64,000 bases of DNA. Origin: Paralichthys olivaceus (Eukaryota > Chordata > Actinopteri > Pleuronectiformes > Paralichthyidae). The notes beneath the pieces were generated by a model. The model saw nothing but the letters and a program-made list of their open reading frames with translations. It was not told the DNA's origin and did no database searches. The first letter of the stretch is position 1; every line of letters starts with the position of its first letter. Below, in pieces: positions 1 to 12,720 of this stretch. The position numbers were made by a program, and so were the translations under genes. The stretch covers positions 10,153,001-10,217,000 of the forward strand of contig NC_091094.1 of the NCBI RefSeq assembly GCF_024713975.1. Direction: 5' to 3'.

Positions 1-136
1 CCTTTGAACATTGAACACTAAAATCCGTTCATCCTTGAGTACAAGTGTGTGAAAGTGTGCACCAATTTGAAGGTCAGGTCTTTTGTTTACAGCACATCGA
101 CACTGGTGATGCTACTTGAAAGCAAAAGCTTGCAGT

Positions 137-160
137 GGATATTATCTCCAGATAATATCC
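137..160. repeat. Perfect 10-bp inverted repeat with 4-bp loop
   Basis: GGATATTATC at 137-146 is followed by a TCCA loop and its exact reverse complement GATAATATCC at 151-160. A third copy of the half-unit, GGATAATATC, occurs at 282-291. It overlaps the left edge of the interspersed repeat at 159-330 and may be part of that element. Confidence 0.7.
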
Positions 161-330
161 TGCTGTATTCCCACATGGGCTCACTTGGGCATTTTCCTGA
201 GTTTCTACTGGGGGCTGGCAGAAGAAACTCCAGAGACTGTCTGGAGCAACTGACATTTGCACTTTCACATACAGCCCCTCTGGATAATATCAAGAGAATA
301 TCTGGAGTTCAGTGCATGTCTGAGAGCAGC
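159..330 (+). repeat. Short copy of an interspersed repeat (copy A)
   Basis: The start (CTGCTGTATTCCCACATGGG, then GGGGCTGGCAG and TGTCTGGAGCA) and the end (ATCTGGAGTTCAGTGCATG) match, in the same order, the two ends of the longer element at 2623-3062. Copy A lacks the middle of copy B, so it looks like an internally deleted relative. I do not recognise the family, and no coding capacity is visible. Confidence 0.55.
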
Positions 331-699
331 AGACGGACGGACTGGTGGACGGATGGACAGTCATAAGGAGGGACAGGCAGTCCAACAGAAAACACAAACC
401 ATAATTCTACAGCCACAGCTATTGTTGCCACAGAGCCATAAAAATAACAACATACAATTTTTACAGTTAATCTTCATGAGACGTTAATCTTCAGGTGATT
501 CATTATCTAAAGTTGGAGCATATGTCCCAGATTTCACACAGATTAAAAGTCATGGCTGAGCAATGCTTTCATTTATCTGCCCTTTCCCACTTCTGAGTTC
601 ACTTCATTGTTCATGACTGAGTCAGATAGTATGATCACGATTTCCACTGCATGCCAAGCTCATCTTTCAGCAGACCCACATTTAACATGGAGTTACACA

Positions 700-775
700 A
701 GTGCTTGTGTCTGTGTGTGTCTGTGTGTGTTTGTGTGTGTGTGTATATGTGTGTGAGAGTGTATGTGTCTGTGTA
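700..775. repeat. TG-rich simple sequence
   Basis: Imperfect (TG)n run interrupted by TCTG, TATA and AGAG. Reading frames across it are low-complexity and are not genes. Confidence 0.8.
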
Positions 776-2622
776 ATGTGAGTGGTTGCAGCTATGTTGT
801 TGCTGCTGCTGCACACTGAGCCTGGAGGAGATATCAGGGTGTTGAGTGTGAAAGTGATAGAGACTAGTGAAATACCCACATGGACCCAGACGTGTGTGTG
901 TGTGTGGTGGTGGTGGGGGGGTATAGATAAGGCACCTGGGGCCTGTCTGCATCTGAAATCTGATGAACTGATTAAAACAGAGTCTGCAGCCACTCTGGTG
1001 GTGCAGTGGTGTTTTAACATCAGCATTCACCACCACCTTCATTTAAGTTTAGCATGTTGGAACGCCAATGCTCATACATGTTAATATTCCAGGTACTTGG
1101 TTTGAAATCCATTTACTTGACACATTTAAATTTTAACTTGATGATGTGGAAGCGTGGAAAAGTTAGCCGCTTGGATTAATGGAATATAGGATGTATCCTC
1201 TTTGGAACATGCATGTATGATTCCATGGCAATCCATCCCTTCATTCGTAATCACAGTGTTGAATGGATGGAGAGAACAGGAAGCATATCCAAAAGAAAGT
1301 AAATAAAACAATGTCAAGTGTCACAAGTGACAGGAGGATGTTCTTCGTGTGCCCGTGTGGGTTTGTCTCTGTTTTCTTCTCACGGTCCGAACATGCAGGA
1401 TTCCAAATTGTGTGTAGGTGTGAATGTGAGTGTGAATGGTTGTTTGTCTTTATTTGTGAGTCATGTAATAGACTGTATGGTGCCCAGGGTTAACCCCACC
1501 TCTCACACAATGTCAGCTGAGACTGTGTCCAGTTAAAGGACTGCTGATAATGGACGGATGAATGATTGTCAGCACTGAAGCAAAAGCAGTGTACGGCAGC
1601 ACACTGTGAAAACCATGTTTGACAGTGTTTTATAACCCCATCCTCAGTCATCATCCTCATTCAGACAAAACACAACACACAGCAGCCTCATTACACTGCA
1701 CTCACGCTCATGTGTTTTTTCATTCAGGGGTGTGTGCAGTGACCCCAACACCCTCCTTCCACAATCCTGTCTACCCCTCCCCCTCCATCCAACCAAACCC
1801 CTACAAACAGACACACTCAATCCCATCTTCGTTCACTCCTCCCCCCACTCTGATAGGAGTCACATCCCTGCTTATACAGCCGCGGCAAAAGTGACAGAGC
1901 GACTGGAAAACAATGTGATAGAATTTAAGAGGAACATCACACAATTCAGAGCAGCATGAATTCTGTGAATATCACAGAATTATACCAGAAAGAGACGTAC
2001 GTATGTGTAAGAGTCCAGGATTATCTCATTTTAATGTATGACTGACAACCTGAAAACATGATTAAGTCCAGTATTCTTCAGTCTGGCGTCCCCATGCTCT
2101 TTCACTCGCAGCTTGTTAAATACTATTTTGGCCGTTTTTTATGTTTTACATTGCAGGATCACATGCTCCTCAAGCATTGACACAACTCCCCAACTTCTGT
2201 AAAACTAAAAAATCACCTCATTCCCTCTCAAAAGTTCACTAACATATGGCGGAATACAAACTCAATGTTACCTACACACTCAAATAATACACGCAATAAA
2301 TCTGCAAAAGCATATTCAGTAAAGGCCTTTTCCTCGTTTTCCAGGAAATGTCCAAACACAATTTTCCGGACATTTCTGGACTTTGTCTTTCACATGAAAT
2401 CTCTGCTATACTTACATTATTTTCTTTTTACTCAGCACATTGAAAAAAACACCGGCCCTTATGACCAAAAGCTTCTGAGCCTTGTTTATCTGCGTCTGTA
2501 TGGCGCCTCTTTTTCATCCTGAGATATTTGCTGCATTAGTTTTGTTTTTCCCAGATTTGCATCTGTCATTGTTAGAAACATCATCATCACTCACTCACTC
2601 ACTCTAAGTCTTCCTGGTGTTT

Positions 2623-3062
2623 CCCTGCTGTATTCTCATATGGGTTCACTCTGACATGTTCAGGACATTTTACTTTGGGGCTGGCAGGAGAAGTTCAGGA
2701 AATTGTCTGAAGCATCTGACTCAGACATTTGCGTCCTCACCCTCGGTCTGTGGAGGGGGCTCGGAGAGGTGATTGGCACAGCTGGGACTAGTTGCCCAAT
2801 CAAATCTCCTTGATTTAAAAGGCTGCAACTGAGCTGCCACACTGGGGAGAGACTTCCTGAGAGCAGAGCGGCACAGCTGCACCCAGGCTAAACTAGCTGG
2901 CAGGTTTAGTGTTTGTCTGTGATTTCATAAGAATATGCTGAAAAGTAACTGGTTTGTCTCTGGCTGTTGTGGTGACACCCTGGTGGCATCGTCACATGCC
3001 ACTCAGGCCCTCAAGAAAATTTGAGGAAAATGACTGGATATCAGTGCATGCATGGAGGCAGC
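2623..3062 (+). repeat. Long copy of the same interspersed repeat (copy B)
   Basis: It begins CCCTGCTGTATTCTCATATG and ends near GGATATCAGTGCATGCATGG, paralleling copy A at 159-330. The extra middle includes a segment around 2840-2880 with GCCACACTGGGGAGAGACTT. It is about 440 bp, non-coding and of unknown family. Two copies within 3 kb of one intron suggest a dispersed element. Confidence 0.5.
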
Positions 3063-5971
3063 TTAAGACATTTCAGTCATGTTTCAGTAAATCTAAAGGA
3101 AAGAAAAAAGTGGGAAACACAGTTAGATGTTATCCATAAGGTGCATCCACATCCATGTGTAAAAGACCCAAATTAGCTTTTTAGCATTCCTCTTCAAGAG
3201 GAATTTAAACAGCAGATAAAAACTTTTTCAAAACCAAACCCTTCCTTGGAATTTTCCTGGCGTAGATATTTAAACCATTAAAGTTTGTGAAAGGATGAAC
3301 CAGTCACACCCCAAATATTTCCAATATTTCATTTCCTAACCATCTCAGTGGATGCCTTCTAATCTGCCTGCTCACACCCTTTAACATCTCTCCAGCTCAG
3401 AGCAGTGTGAGGCTGCAGCTCTTTGTGGAGCTACAGGATCAGCATGGGGGCCAGGGGCTCTCTAGGCCTTCTGTTGTTGCCTGAGGCAAGACTGTGACCT
3501 CTGACCTGCACACAGACTCACTTACACACACATACATGCAACATGTGCAAGCATGCAGACATTAACAGAAGTGCAGAGTGTGGAAATAACCTGAATTTAT
3601 AGACACACACACATACACACAAATATGCACATTTGAGGATACACACCAGACAACAGAAGGCTGTGCAGCAACTGTGTAAACTATGGATAGACTCACTGAC
3701 TGCAGCCTGTCCAACAACATCCACTGAGACAATCGCTCCCATAAAACTAAGCTAAAGAGCCCGTTCCAGAGAATCCCCGCTCACACCTGACCCCAGCTTC
3801 TGCTTTCAGTGGAGCTGATGAGAAAACAGCAGGTGAGAATGATGTGACCAAGTTCTGAATCATCTTGTTCGTAACATCTCAACTCTCCTGCTTCAGAGGA
3901 GAGGAGAAACAGGTTTGGTTATGCACAAATAATGTGAGAGAGAGACAGAAACAGCTGCCAGTCCCTGCAAGAACCCCTTTGGGATATTGAGGTTCACTGC
4001 CCACGGATGTGACTCAGCTTCCTCCTAAAGCGATTTGTTAAACAGGCATCGCAGAGGGCACTTTGGTCTTCATTCATGAAACTTAAACATTTACCGTATT
4101 AAGCCTCTTTCAACATCAGCCCAACAGCAAAAGTGTATTTCAGGAAGGTTGAAAGTATAAACTCCATTTTTTCCTGTGTATTAGAGGACAAAGGTAACTC
4201 CATCCTCACTTCACATGCATCTTTAACAACCCCTGAGCTCACCACCTGCCCCACTACTGATCAATACATGAATGGCTGTTTCCAGGCAGAGCTGAGGTAA
4301 TGATTGGCCCTCAGGTCCAAAGTGAAGATGACACAGCCCTGACACCGTCCCTCCCCTGCTTCCTTTTAATCTCCTCCTTTTCTCCTTCCCCCTTATCCAC
4401 TCATCCATCTATTGATTTGACTGTATAGACACTTACTCAGTTCTCATATTACACCTTCAGTTGCTCTGTCGGTCCTGTTCTTATTGTCGTTCTTTAAAAG
4501 AGGCAATTACAACATGGTTCAGTTAAGGTCATGTGCGTCATCCATTTTTTCAGGTTTCCACATCTCAGAAAATGAGAGAGAACAAAGAGCAGAGACAGCG
4601 AATAATTTCTCACCCAATTCCAAATTAAGCCTGAAGTGAGCGTCTGCTAATTTCCACTTTAACATTCAGGTCATATTGACATGCATGTGGCTTAAAAAAC
4701 CCTGCGGCTCACCCCCAACAAAATTTAGATAATTATTTGTAGGGTTGAAAGTTATGTTCCCTTGTAGCTAAGGTAATTCTCCTGGGTCTACTTGATGTCG
4801 TCTTGTATTGACTTCACTGAGATGAAAAAGCTTCCAAAATAATGTATTTAACAACACATGGTGTATTTTTGTCTGTTCCAAAAAGACCCTGGACATTAAT
4901 GAAAGGTTTTTATTAAACTGACACAATATTATCTCACATTCAGTCGAGCTAATTCAGCCCATAACTGATGGAGGAAATTATAAAAGGGGCTCACATGCAC
5001 AACAAAACCACAACATCCACAATTTGATTCATGGCCACCGGACCCCCTCAGTCTCCCTGCTCATGTTTCCTGTCTCTCTTCTGTCCAACATCAGCAAAAT
5101 GTCAAAAAGTAATCTTGCAAAAGATATATATATATATACAGCTTTTGAGTCTTGGAGTAGTTAGACCATTTTAGATTATCCAACAAAATTGAGCAACAAA
5201 TCTTTTTTAATAATATAAACAAAAAGCCTCCACATTCTTTGCAATTTCCTGTTTCTTTCTGCTTTTATCTCTGATGTCAGTTCAGTATCAGTTCTCAGTG
5301 AAGCTGCCACCCACTGATTGATTAACCTGCATCTTTATCAGCCCGACTGCCTTCAAATGCACACAAACACACACACGTGGGCAAACTTACACACACACAT
5401 TCTCCCCCTCACACGCACACACAGATCTTTAATCAAAGGGATGGCCTGCCATGATTTATTCATCCCTGCAGCTCCCGTTCCCATCAGACCCTCTCCCCCT
5501 CCCCCACACACAGATCATATGATATTCATAGTCACGTCAAGGTAATGCATTAGCAGGTACTTTATCAAGCAACAGGCAAAGCAAGCAGGTCTAACACAAG
5601 CAATTCACACCAAACATAACGATTAGCTGCTCTGATAACGCAACGAAACATCAGCCGACATCTTGACATTCTCAGATGACCCCATGTGTTTATCTCCTGA
5701 AGTGAGGATGCAGAATCAGCTCCTGCTTCTTCTATACGAAACTATGCATTTTCTTTTCAGCATCTCCATCAGGTCTCAGTTGCATTTTTCCCCCTGACTC
5801 TGCAGATTGTCCCTTTCACTCCAGCGAACACGTGGTCCGCAGAGTAATATTCCTGAAAGCTCGGGGCCAGGCAGCGCTGCTCCCCATCGAGCTTTTGTCC
5901 AAACCGAGGCAGTGGAGGAATGGGAGAATGCTAAATAGACAGAGAGTAAGTGGGAGGTAGTAAAGAGCATT

Positions 5972-5973
<2 letters not shown>

Positions 5974-6033
<60 letters not shown>
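5974..6033. repeat. (TG)n microsatellite, about 30 units
   Basis: Uninterrupted GT dinucleotides. A short GA run follows at about 6185-6201. This is likely length-polymorphic. Confidence 0.97.
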
Positions 6034-6036
<3 letters not shown>

Positions 6037-8665
6037 AGACTGTCAAGGCCATGCTATATACCCTTTGCTCTTTCTGATTTCTCAAGCGCTGCGACAGGGT
6101 GAGTTCCTACATTTACGAGGCTTTCACATGAATGGCGTGAGAGACTTAGCAACAAGAGTTACTGTGGGACAAACTGAAAAAGAAGAGAGAGAGAGAGAGA
6201 GTCATGAATTGAATTAGGGAGGAGAAAAGGGGAAGGTTCATTCTCAACTGTTAAGCCGGGGGCTTAAAAGGCAGTTTTTATTCAGCTATTTTAATGCTAA
6301 TCAGGAGACATTCTTCTTTGGGATATAAATGTGAGATGCAGTTATGCTGAGTCCCATTTTAACACAATAATGTGTACATATGTAAAATGGCACTGTAGTG
6401 TCCAGAGGATATTGAGTTTGTCTTCTAATCCATCTCCAAGACAGCACATTAACCATAATGTGTAACTATTGTTTCAAAACAAAAACATGTTATCTCTAAT
6501 TGACTTAAAGTGTCAATAAGAGCACTGCTGTGTTTCTTATCTTCTGCATTTGACTTCACCTTCAATCTCTGTAACCTTTCAGAGAGGTCGTCCAAAAATG
6601 ACTTCCATGCACCACTCTTGTTTTTAAGTTGTGCTAATCAAGCCTCTAGTTCAATAAGAGGATTTGTTCAGCTTCAGAAACCTTATGGTGGATTCTTACT
6701 CAGCCAGTGAAACCAAACTGCAGTCTTCATGTCTGGGCTTATATCAGCTATCTGCAGCCTGCTACCAGTGAGACTATTCTGGCTCAGAAAGAAAAACCAG
6801 GTCCAGAGTAAACATGAACCTTGTTGCAACCTGAGACTTTCCACTTTCTCTGTGACAGCAAGGCAACACAGCCAGTTCTAGGTCTACTGACGCACTGATA
6901 AATCACAGTCTGACAATATTGTTAGTGACACTATCATGCTGGACTCAAAACAGAAAAAAATCCTTGTTTAAATGTATACATTTTTCGGAGAAAAAAAATA
7001 TTCAGAGAAAGAGACGAGAACCGGTCCATTAGGTTTCTCTCAAGACAAACAAAACAACAACAGATGATTTGTGACAGAGCTGGCTTCCCCCACCTTTGTT
7101 GATGCACTCTAATACAGAACCTTTACATTAAATCACGAGGTCAATTTAAAAAAAGACATGGAAATGGAAAAGCTGGAGGTTTTCCAGCCTGTAAGACTAT
7201 GTTGGTGGATATGATTTACAGGCCTGTGGCATTAACCTATACATTTATATCTGCAGAATGCTTCATGCTTTATCACGCTACCATGGGGCTGTGGTATGTT
7301 GATGTAGGACATTAAAGCCTGCTGTACTATTATACTGAGTCTCAGTGTTTTCAGGCAGAACAACAGGGTGGTTCTAGGGACTGAAGCATCAATCTAACAA
7401 TCTTTGGTCCTGATTAAAATATTTAAACAAATATTAAATGAATTACCTTGAAATGACTTTGTCAAACTGGTATTTGTCCATTGTTACCAAATACCATTAA
7501 AGGTAATGACCCATCAGGTCCTGAAAAAGGTTCTATCCAACCCAATATGATGAAGAATACCAGGTCAGACATTATATCATTCTCAACCAACTTTGATTTT
7601 TCAATTTGATTTCGTCAACCCAGTAAACAACATTCATCTGGCTACAGGAGCCCTTTTGCTCAAACTTGCAGAATATGCCTTTTACTTGGTTGAAATAGAG
7701 TTTGGGTCACGTTGCTCCCACAAATAAACCACTCAAGCATTTGTTTGTGACTAACCACTAACTGTAAAGGGGTCTCAGTGCAGCTGCTTGATTTCCACAC
7801 CCAAGTATGATTGCTGCGGTCAGATCTGTACAAACTCTACATGCCAAGCAGGAAAACAAACCAGAGTCTGGTTCAAATGAATGACACAGTTTGGACAATC
7901 TACTTTGAAGTCAAAATGTAATATACAGTCTTTGTCCATTCCCATCACAACTTATTCTCCTTTTTCAATAGTTATCATATATACACCAGTATTTACCTGT
8001 TGCAGGTTATCTGGCTGATCTACAACAGAACAGAACAAAACCTGCAGTAGCTGTGTTCAGGAACACTGGCAGTAGAGGGATTAAGGTCAGGGGGCTTCCT
8101 GTCTTCACCAGGCAATGAAACTATTCGTGGAAGCACGTCTCATAGCAGTACAAATAGCAGACCCACACATAACTCAGACTCAAATACCCTCTCATCTCAT
8201 CCTCTGTCTGGCATCAGCAGTAGCACAAGAAGCCCCCTAAGTTCAGCTTGGGGCCTCAGCTTCAGGACGACAACAACCACACGGATAATACAGAAATTTT
8301 GCAGAAGTCTGAGATGCCACATCAAGGCTCTGTGTGTGGCATACTCCTACTTCCTCCTGACATGTCACTGAGCGGGATCTCCTTACAGGACGTCAATCAT
8401 CATGAGATCATTGTGTCATGAGGGTTGACCTTTGCCTTGGTCTTTGGTACCACATTGAAAAGGAAACGGATGGAATTGAAACAACCACAATCTGAACTGA
8501 GTAGATACTGTAAAGTTGAACAAAGACGCTCATTCCATAAACCTGACATATCTGTTCGTGTAGTTGACTTTCCGTTTCCTTGTGCAGCTTTGCTTTGAAG
8601 AAATAAGCATAAGTTCTCTGAGGCTTTAGTATGACAGAGTATAAGGGTCATAGTCAAGAAAGAGT

Positions 8666-8866
8666 TCAAGAATAGAGATGTAATATTACAAGAGTAAAGT
8701 TGTAATGTTGTTTGTAATAATATGAGAATAAAGTCATAATTTAAGGAGAAAAAAAGCCATATTTGGAGAAGAAAAGAAAATCGGAACTAATCAGCAAGGA
8801 AACCCTGGTATTCTGACATATGTATTGTTATGACTTTATTCTCGAAATCTCTATTTTTCTCCCTCT
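8666..8866. repeat. Palindromic AATAAAGTCATAA-type repeat
   Basis: The left side (8666-8750) holds degenerate tandem units of the kind GAGAATAAAGTCATAA and TAATATTACAAGAGTAAAGT. The right side contains the exact 16-bp reverse complement (828-843 past 8000, i.e. 8828-8843, against 8724-8739). Tandem AATAAAGTCRTAATATTAYGAG-like units in inverted orientation are a familiar repeat type in teleost DNA. Non-coding. Confidence 0.65.
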
Positions 8867-11476
8867 AAGAGGCTCTAGTACACACTTGAGAAATCAGCCT
8901 CAAACCCAAAGGATGTGTAACTCTACAAGAGCGACTGTATGACTAAGCTGATCTGTACGAGCACTTTAACAATAAAAGGCTGCGTGATACAATCGTGAGT
9001 AAGCACAGGACAGCACATCAAAGCACATATATCATTTTCACCCTTGAATCCGGCGGCATGACACAATAAATGAGACACAGTGTGGCCACAGGCGACAGTA
9101 ACACAAACCTCCGAGACACAAAGAGAAAATGAGTCCACAGCGTCTAATTACAGTAGGTTTCAGGCAAACTGTTTCATGACAGTATATCAGATATGAGCAG
9201 AGATGATAATGGGACAACCTTGGAAAATAAGCTCCCTGATCTGAGCTGTAATAGCACAGAGAGGGTACTATCATAATGCTTAATGGAAAATGTATTATTC
9301 AGACAGGAAACATAATTGCTCTGTTGCTACCTGAATAATACATTATCTGAAACTGTAACAACAGAAACTCCAAATATTCTGAACTCCAAATATTCCATCT
9401 ATTCTTACCAGGGATGCGGAGGTTTGAGGGGCCTGCAAATTTACATTGTTTATTAGTGGTTGTTTTATGATCTCAAATAATTATATTCACACTCACTACA
9501 TTAATTTTTTATGTCTTTTAAACTACATGAATAAATGAAAAAAAGCATATTTGTCTAAAGAGTCATTGACAACTTTAACTTAGCAGTAGTTTTAATCAAT
9601 ATGTTTTTGTATCAAATGAAAATATGAAAAGTACTATGGCAATGTGAAAGGGGTTTGTTTATGGTGATGAATCTAGAAAAGGATTTTCAACATCACCTTC
9701 AGCTCCACTCGGCTTTAGAAAGCTTTAGACTAACGTCAGCTAATGCATCATGAAGCAGTTTTAGTGAACAAGCACTAAATATCAACTGTTTATTATCTTC
9801 TCAGCACCAGTCACAGGTATCACCTATAGCTGGTGAACATAATGGAGCGTTCAGCATCTAAAGATTCAGAAATGTCCCTTAGTTGCTGGTGGAGACCAAA
9901 AATAAAGGGTGAATATTGAACTTCAATGTACTTATATTCATCTTTCGTCTTTCATGATGATGCTGGATATAACTAATAAAATAAAAGCATATGCTAATTT
10001 GCCAATTCCTGTTAAAAGGTAATGATTTATTGGAATGTGTTTAAAACTTGTAACTGCTGCTCCGAGATCAACAAAAAGTAAGTTATAGCTTAAATGTTCC
10101 TCTATCAACTGAGAACACATTCTACTTTTACATTTAAAAGCAAATCAGACTATCTGAGAGATTATATTTTTTACAGAGCAAAAACCTTAAAGTTGGGGAA
10201 GAAGAATTTAAAAATAACGGAAATGTTTACAGTTAATGAAATTAATAAAAAGTTAGGAATCCAGGCGATGCAATCATTTTGTTGTCAAATGTTTCTTGGG
10301 CAGGGGGCACATTGGCTCATGACCTCAGTCTTTCTACAGCAAATGATGTACACGTGCAGCAGGTGTGATGTCACCACATACAGGAAGTGGAATTATTCAC
10401 ACCACTCTCTTCCAGTAGGTGCATCACATCAGGTTAGACTCATTTATTGACCATCCCCTGGCACTATCAGCTCCTCTGATGCAGTGTGGGCTGTTTCTCT
10501 GCTGCAGCACTTAAAGCTCATGGTCAGTTTTTAAAATAAGTTCCAGGAATACTGCTGGACGGCGAGCAGCAGGTTTCAGAGCGGTGACACGACTCTCACT
10601 GACTGACTGTGTGACTGCTGATGTCACTCCCCCGGTCTTACCAGGCGACAGGGTGACTGCAGCCGCTGTTAAACTGAGGAACTGACTGTTAAATATGGAG
10701 CTCTAAAACAGGGACCTTTAGTAAATGAACTCCCATTTTGCTTTGAGTTATACCACACATCAGTGTTGCATACTTTGAGCTATTTTAAGTAACTTTTTAT
10801 TTATTCAGCTCCATATTTCCAAGGCAAATATTGTACTTCAAACACTTATTTCACAAGTACGATTACTCGTTACAGATTTTACATAATAATATAATTAAAT
10901 ATCATAATTATATACAATAACAATGATAATTTTATTATTAATTATTCATATTCAAAGTAATAATCTATAGTAAAATACTCACTGGGGCCATTTTACTGTC
11001 CAATAGACTGGACTTTTGATACTTTGCTATTTAATTGTAATGGAATGTGTTAAAGGATCAGACAATTTCTTCCATCACTTGTTAGAATATTATACATATG
11101 TATAAACAGTATGTATCTACGCAATGGGTTTATGCCTCATGTGTGATGCCGACACAGGCCTATGTGTTATTGATGTGGGCCAATTACGGAATTATTTTCT
11201 GTAGAACATCGTCAGAAATATCTCCATCCCTTCCTCCACTATCAGTTACAAACGTTTGAGGTAAAATAAGGTCAACCTCTTATTTTCAGCCCCACAGTTA
11301 ACACTTCTAAACATCTACAAGCAGATTTATTGTTATAATTTATTCCTAATTTCCGGAGGACTTGTTCCAGTCACACTGAAAAACACATCAAAATAGCTGT
11401 TGGCGAAGAGCAGATCAGAGAGCAGGGGACAATCACATGGACAAGCAAACAAACATGCCTCAGTCAGCCAACACAT

Positions 11477-11478
<2 letters not shown>

Positions 11479-11522
<44 letters not shown>
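11479..11522. repeat. (AC)n microsatellite, 22 units
   Basis: Uninterrupted AC dinucleotides. Reading frames on both strands that cross it are artefacts of the repeat. Confidence 0.97.
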
Positions 11523-11524
<2 letters not shown>

Positions 11525-12003
11525 TGGGACACTTTAGAGTCTCCTTTCTCTCTTCGTTCCATCTGAGGATCTTCAGCACCAGATCTGAGCTGCTCAATCT
11601 TTTTCTCCCTTTTACAGAAATCACTGCCCCTCCAGCTGATTCAGCAAAGCTTCTCTCATCCACTTACTGTAAATCATCATCTATTAACTCAGAGCTCAGG
11701 CTGCTCCCTCTCTCTCTCTGTACGTGGCTCACATAAACATGCTAAAACTCCTGCATCCAGCTCAGAGTTATGACTGTGGCAGATCCAAGGATTGGTGCAG
11801 CATAGAAATGCTGACTGTAGTGGCCACACAGCTAAAACAAAACCAGCTTTTACAGTGAAAATTCATGTTATTAGGAGCATTTTCAATTGTTTGTGTAGGA
11901 GCAGGTGCTGATACATGATCTCACACATTTAAAATGAGTGTGTAACCCAAAAAGTCAAAAATCACACAGGACACACACTCAATGCCACATCCGCCCCACT
12001 CAC

Positions 12004-12221
12004 CAGCTCTGAGGCTCAGGGGTAAGCTGCTGGTGGAGTGCTAGAGAGAAACCAAAGAAGGTGCCGTGGTCTCCCAACTTGTGCAGAGTGTGGGTCGTAT
12101 CCAGGTTGAAGCCCCACACTTGGCTTGTGAGGGTCAACAGCAGCCAGAGGAGGGTAGTCCAGCCATGAGAGGAGCAAGATGAGAGGGAGACGGTGTTCCC
12201 ATGTCCCACCAGTGCTGCCAT
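12004..12221 (-). CDS. itga7: Integrin alpha chain, first coding exon (laminin-binding group, itga7-like)
   Basis: This minus-strand exon begins at ATG 12221 and ends at a GTGAGT donor (plus 11998-12003). It encodes 72 residues plus two bases of the next codon. A hydrophobic signal peptide of about 36 residues (TTLLWLLLTLTSQVWG) is followed by mature FNLDTTHTLHKLGDHG, then FFGFSLALHQQLTPEPQSW. This is the N-terminus of the first FG-GAP blade of the integrin alpha-3/6/7 laminin receptors. FNLD-to-GFS spacing and the LHxQLxPxPQSW ending fit alpha-7 better than alpha-6, which has extra residues after FNLD. Alpha-7 pairs with beta-1 at the muscle cell surface. An in-frame upstream ATG at 12293 exists, but the 12221 start gives a normal signal peptide. 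The rest of the gene lies off the left edge. Group assignment is firm; the paralog is less certain. Confidence 0.75.
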
Positions 12222-12720
12222 AGCTGGGTGCAGGTCCTTCAGCAAAGCAAAGTTCAGCTCAAGAGGAAGCACAAAGGAGAAATAAGGGGGCAAATCCCTC
12301 GTGAGTGTCCTTTCCCTCCTTCCCTCTCCCTTGTTTCCAGTCCTCCCTCGCTCAGCCGTGCTGGCTCTCCACTCCGTTTGCTGCTGTCAGTCTGGAGAGC
12401 AGGCTGTGAAAATGTGGCTGCCGCTAGTATGTGTGTGAGTGTGTTTCTCCCTAGTGCATGTGCGCCTCCCCCCCTCCTCTATGCTCACAGGGAGACAGAG
12501 GACAAGTGCCTTGAATAGCCCGCTCACTCCTCCTCCCCCTCCCCTCTCTCTTTCAGCCTCCCCCACCCTCCATCCCTCCCTCCCTCTCCTTCTCTCAGCT
12601 GACATCAACACTCAAGGGACTGCTGCCAAAATACCAGGCAAGGTTGTCAAGATACTTGGAGGCTATTGAATAAAGAAGAGGGAGAGAGGGTGAAAAGACA
12701 GCAGACAGTTTTATCTGCGG
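12222..12720 (-). promoter_or_regulatory. itga7: Probable 5' UTR and promoter of the integrin gene
   Basis: Upstream of the integrin ATG the minus strand is GC- and purine-rich. The plus strand shows a nearly pure pyrimidine block at about 12517-12600 (repeated CCCTCC and CTCTCT). No TATA box stands out. Such GA-rich tracts are common near TATA-less vertebrate promoters. The transcription start cannot be fixed from sequence. Confidence 0.4.

Larger units (their letters stand above)
1..11997 (-). other. itga7: Presumed long first intron of the integrin alpha gene
   Basis: About 12 kb to the left of the integrin first exon contains no reading frame I recognise. I looked on the minus strand for the expected second exon, which encodes the LLVGAP-type start of the first FG-GAP blade, and did not find it. 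The stretch is AT-rich and holds microsatellites, a repeat pair and a palindromic repeat that are listed separately. The simplest reading is intron 1 of the minus-strand integrin gene, with exon 2 beyond the left edge. A short exon missed by eye remains possible. Confidence 0.5.

Noticed and set aside
635-1042. Thr/His-rich minus-strand open frames
   Set aside because: They come from the TG-rich simple repeat on the plus strand.
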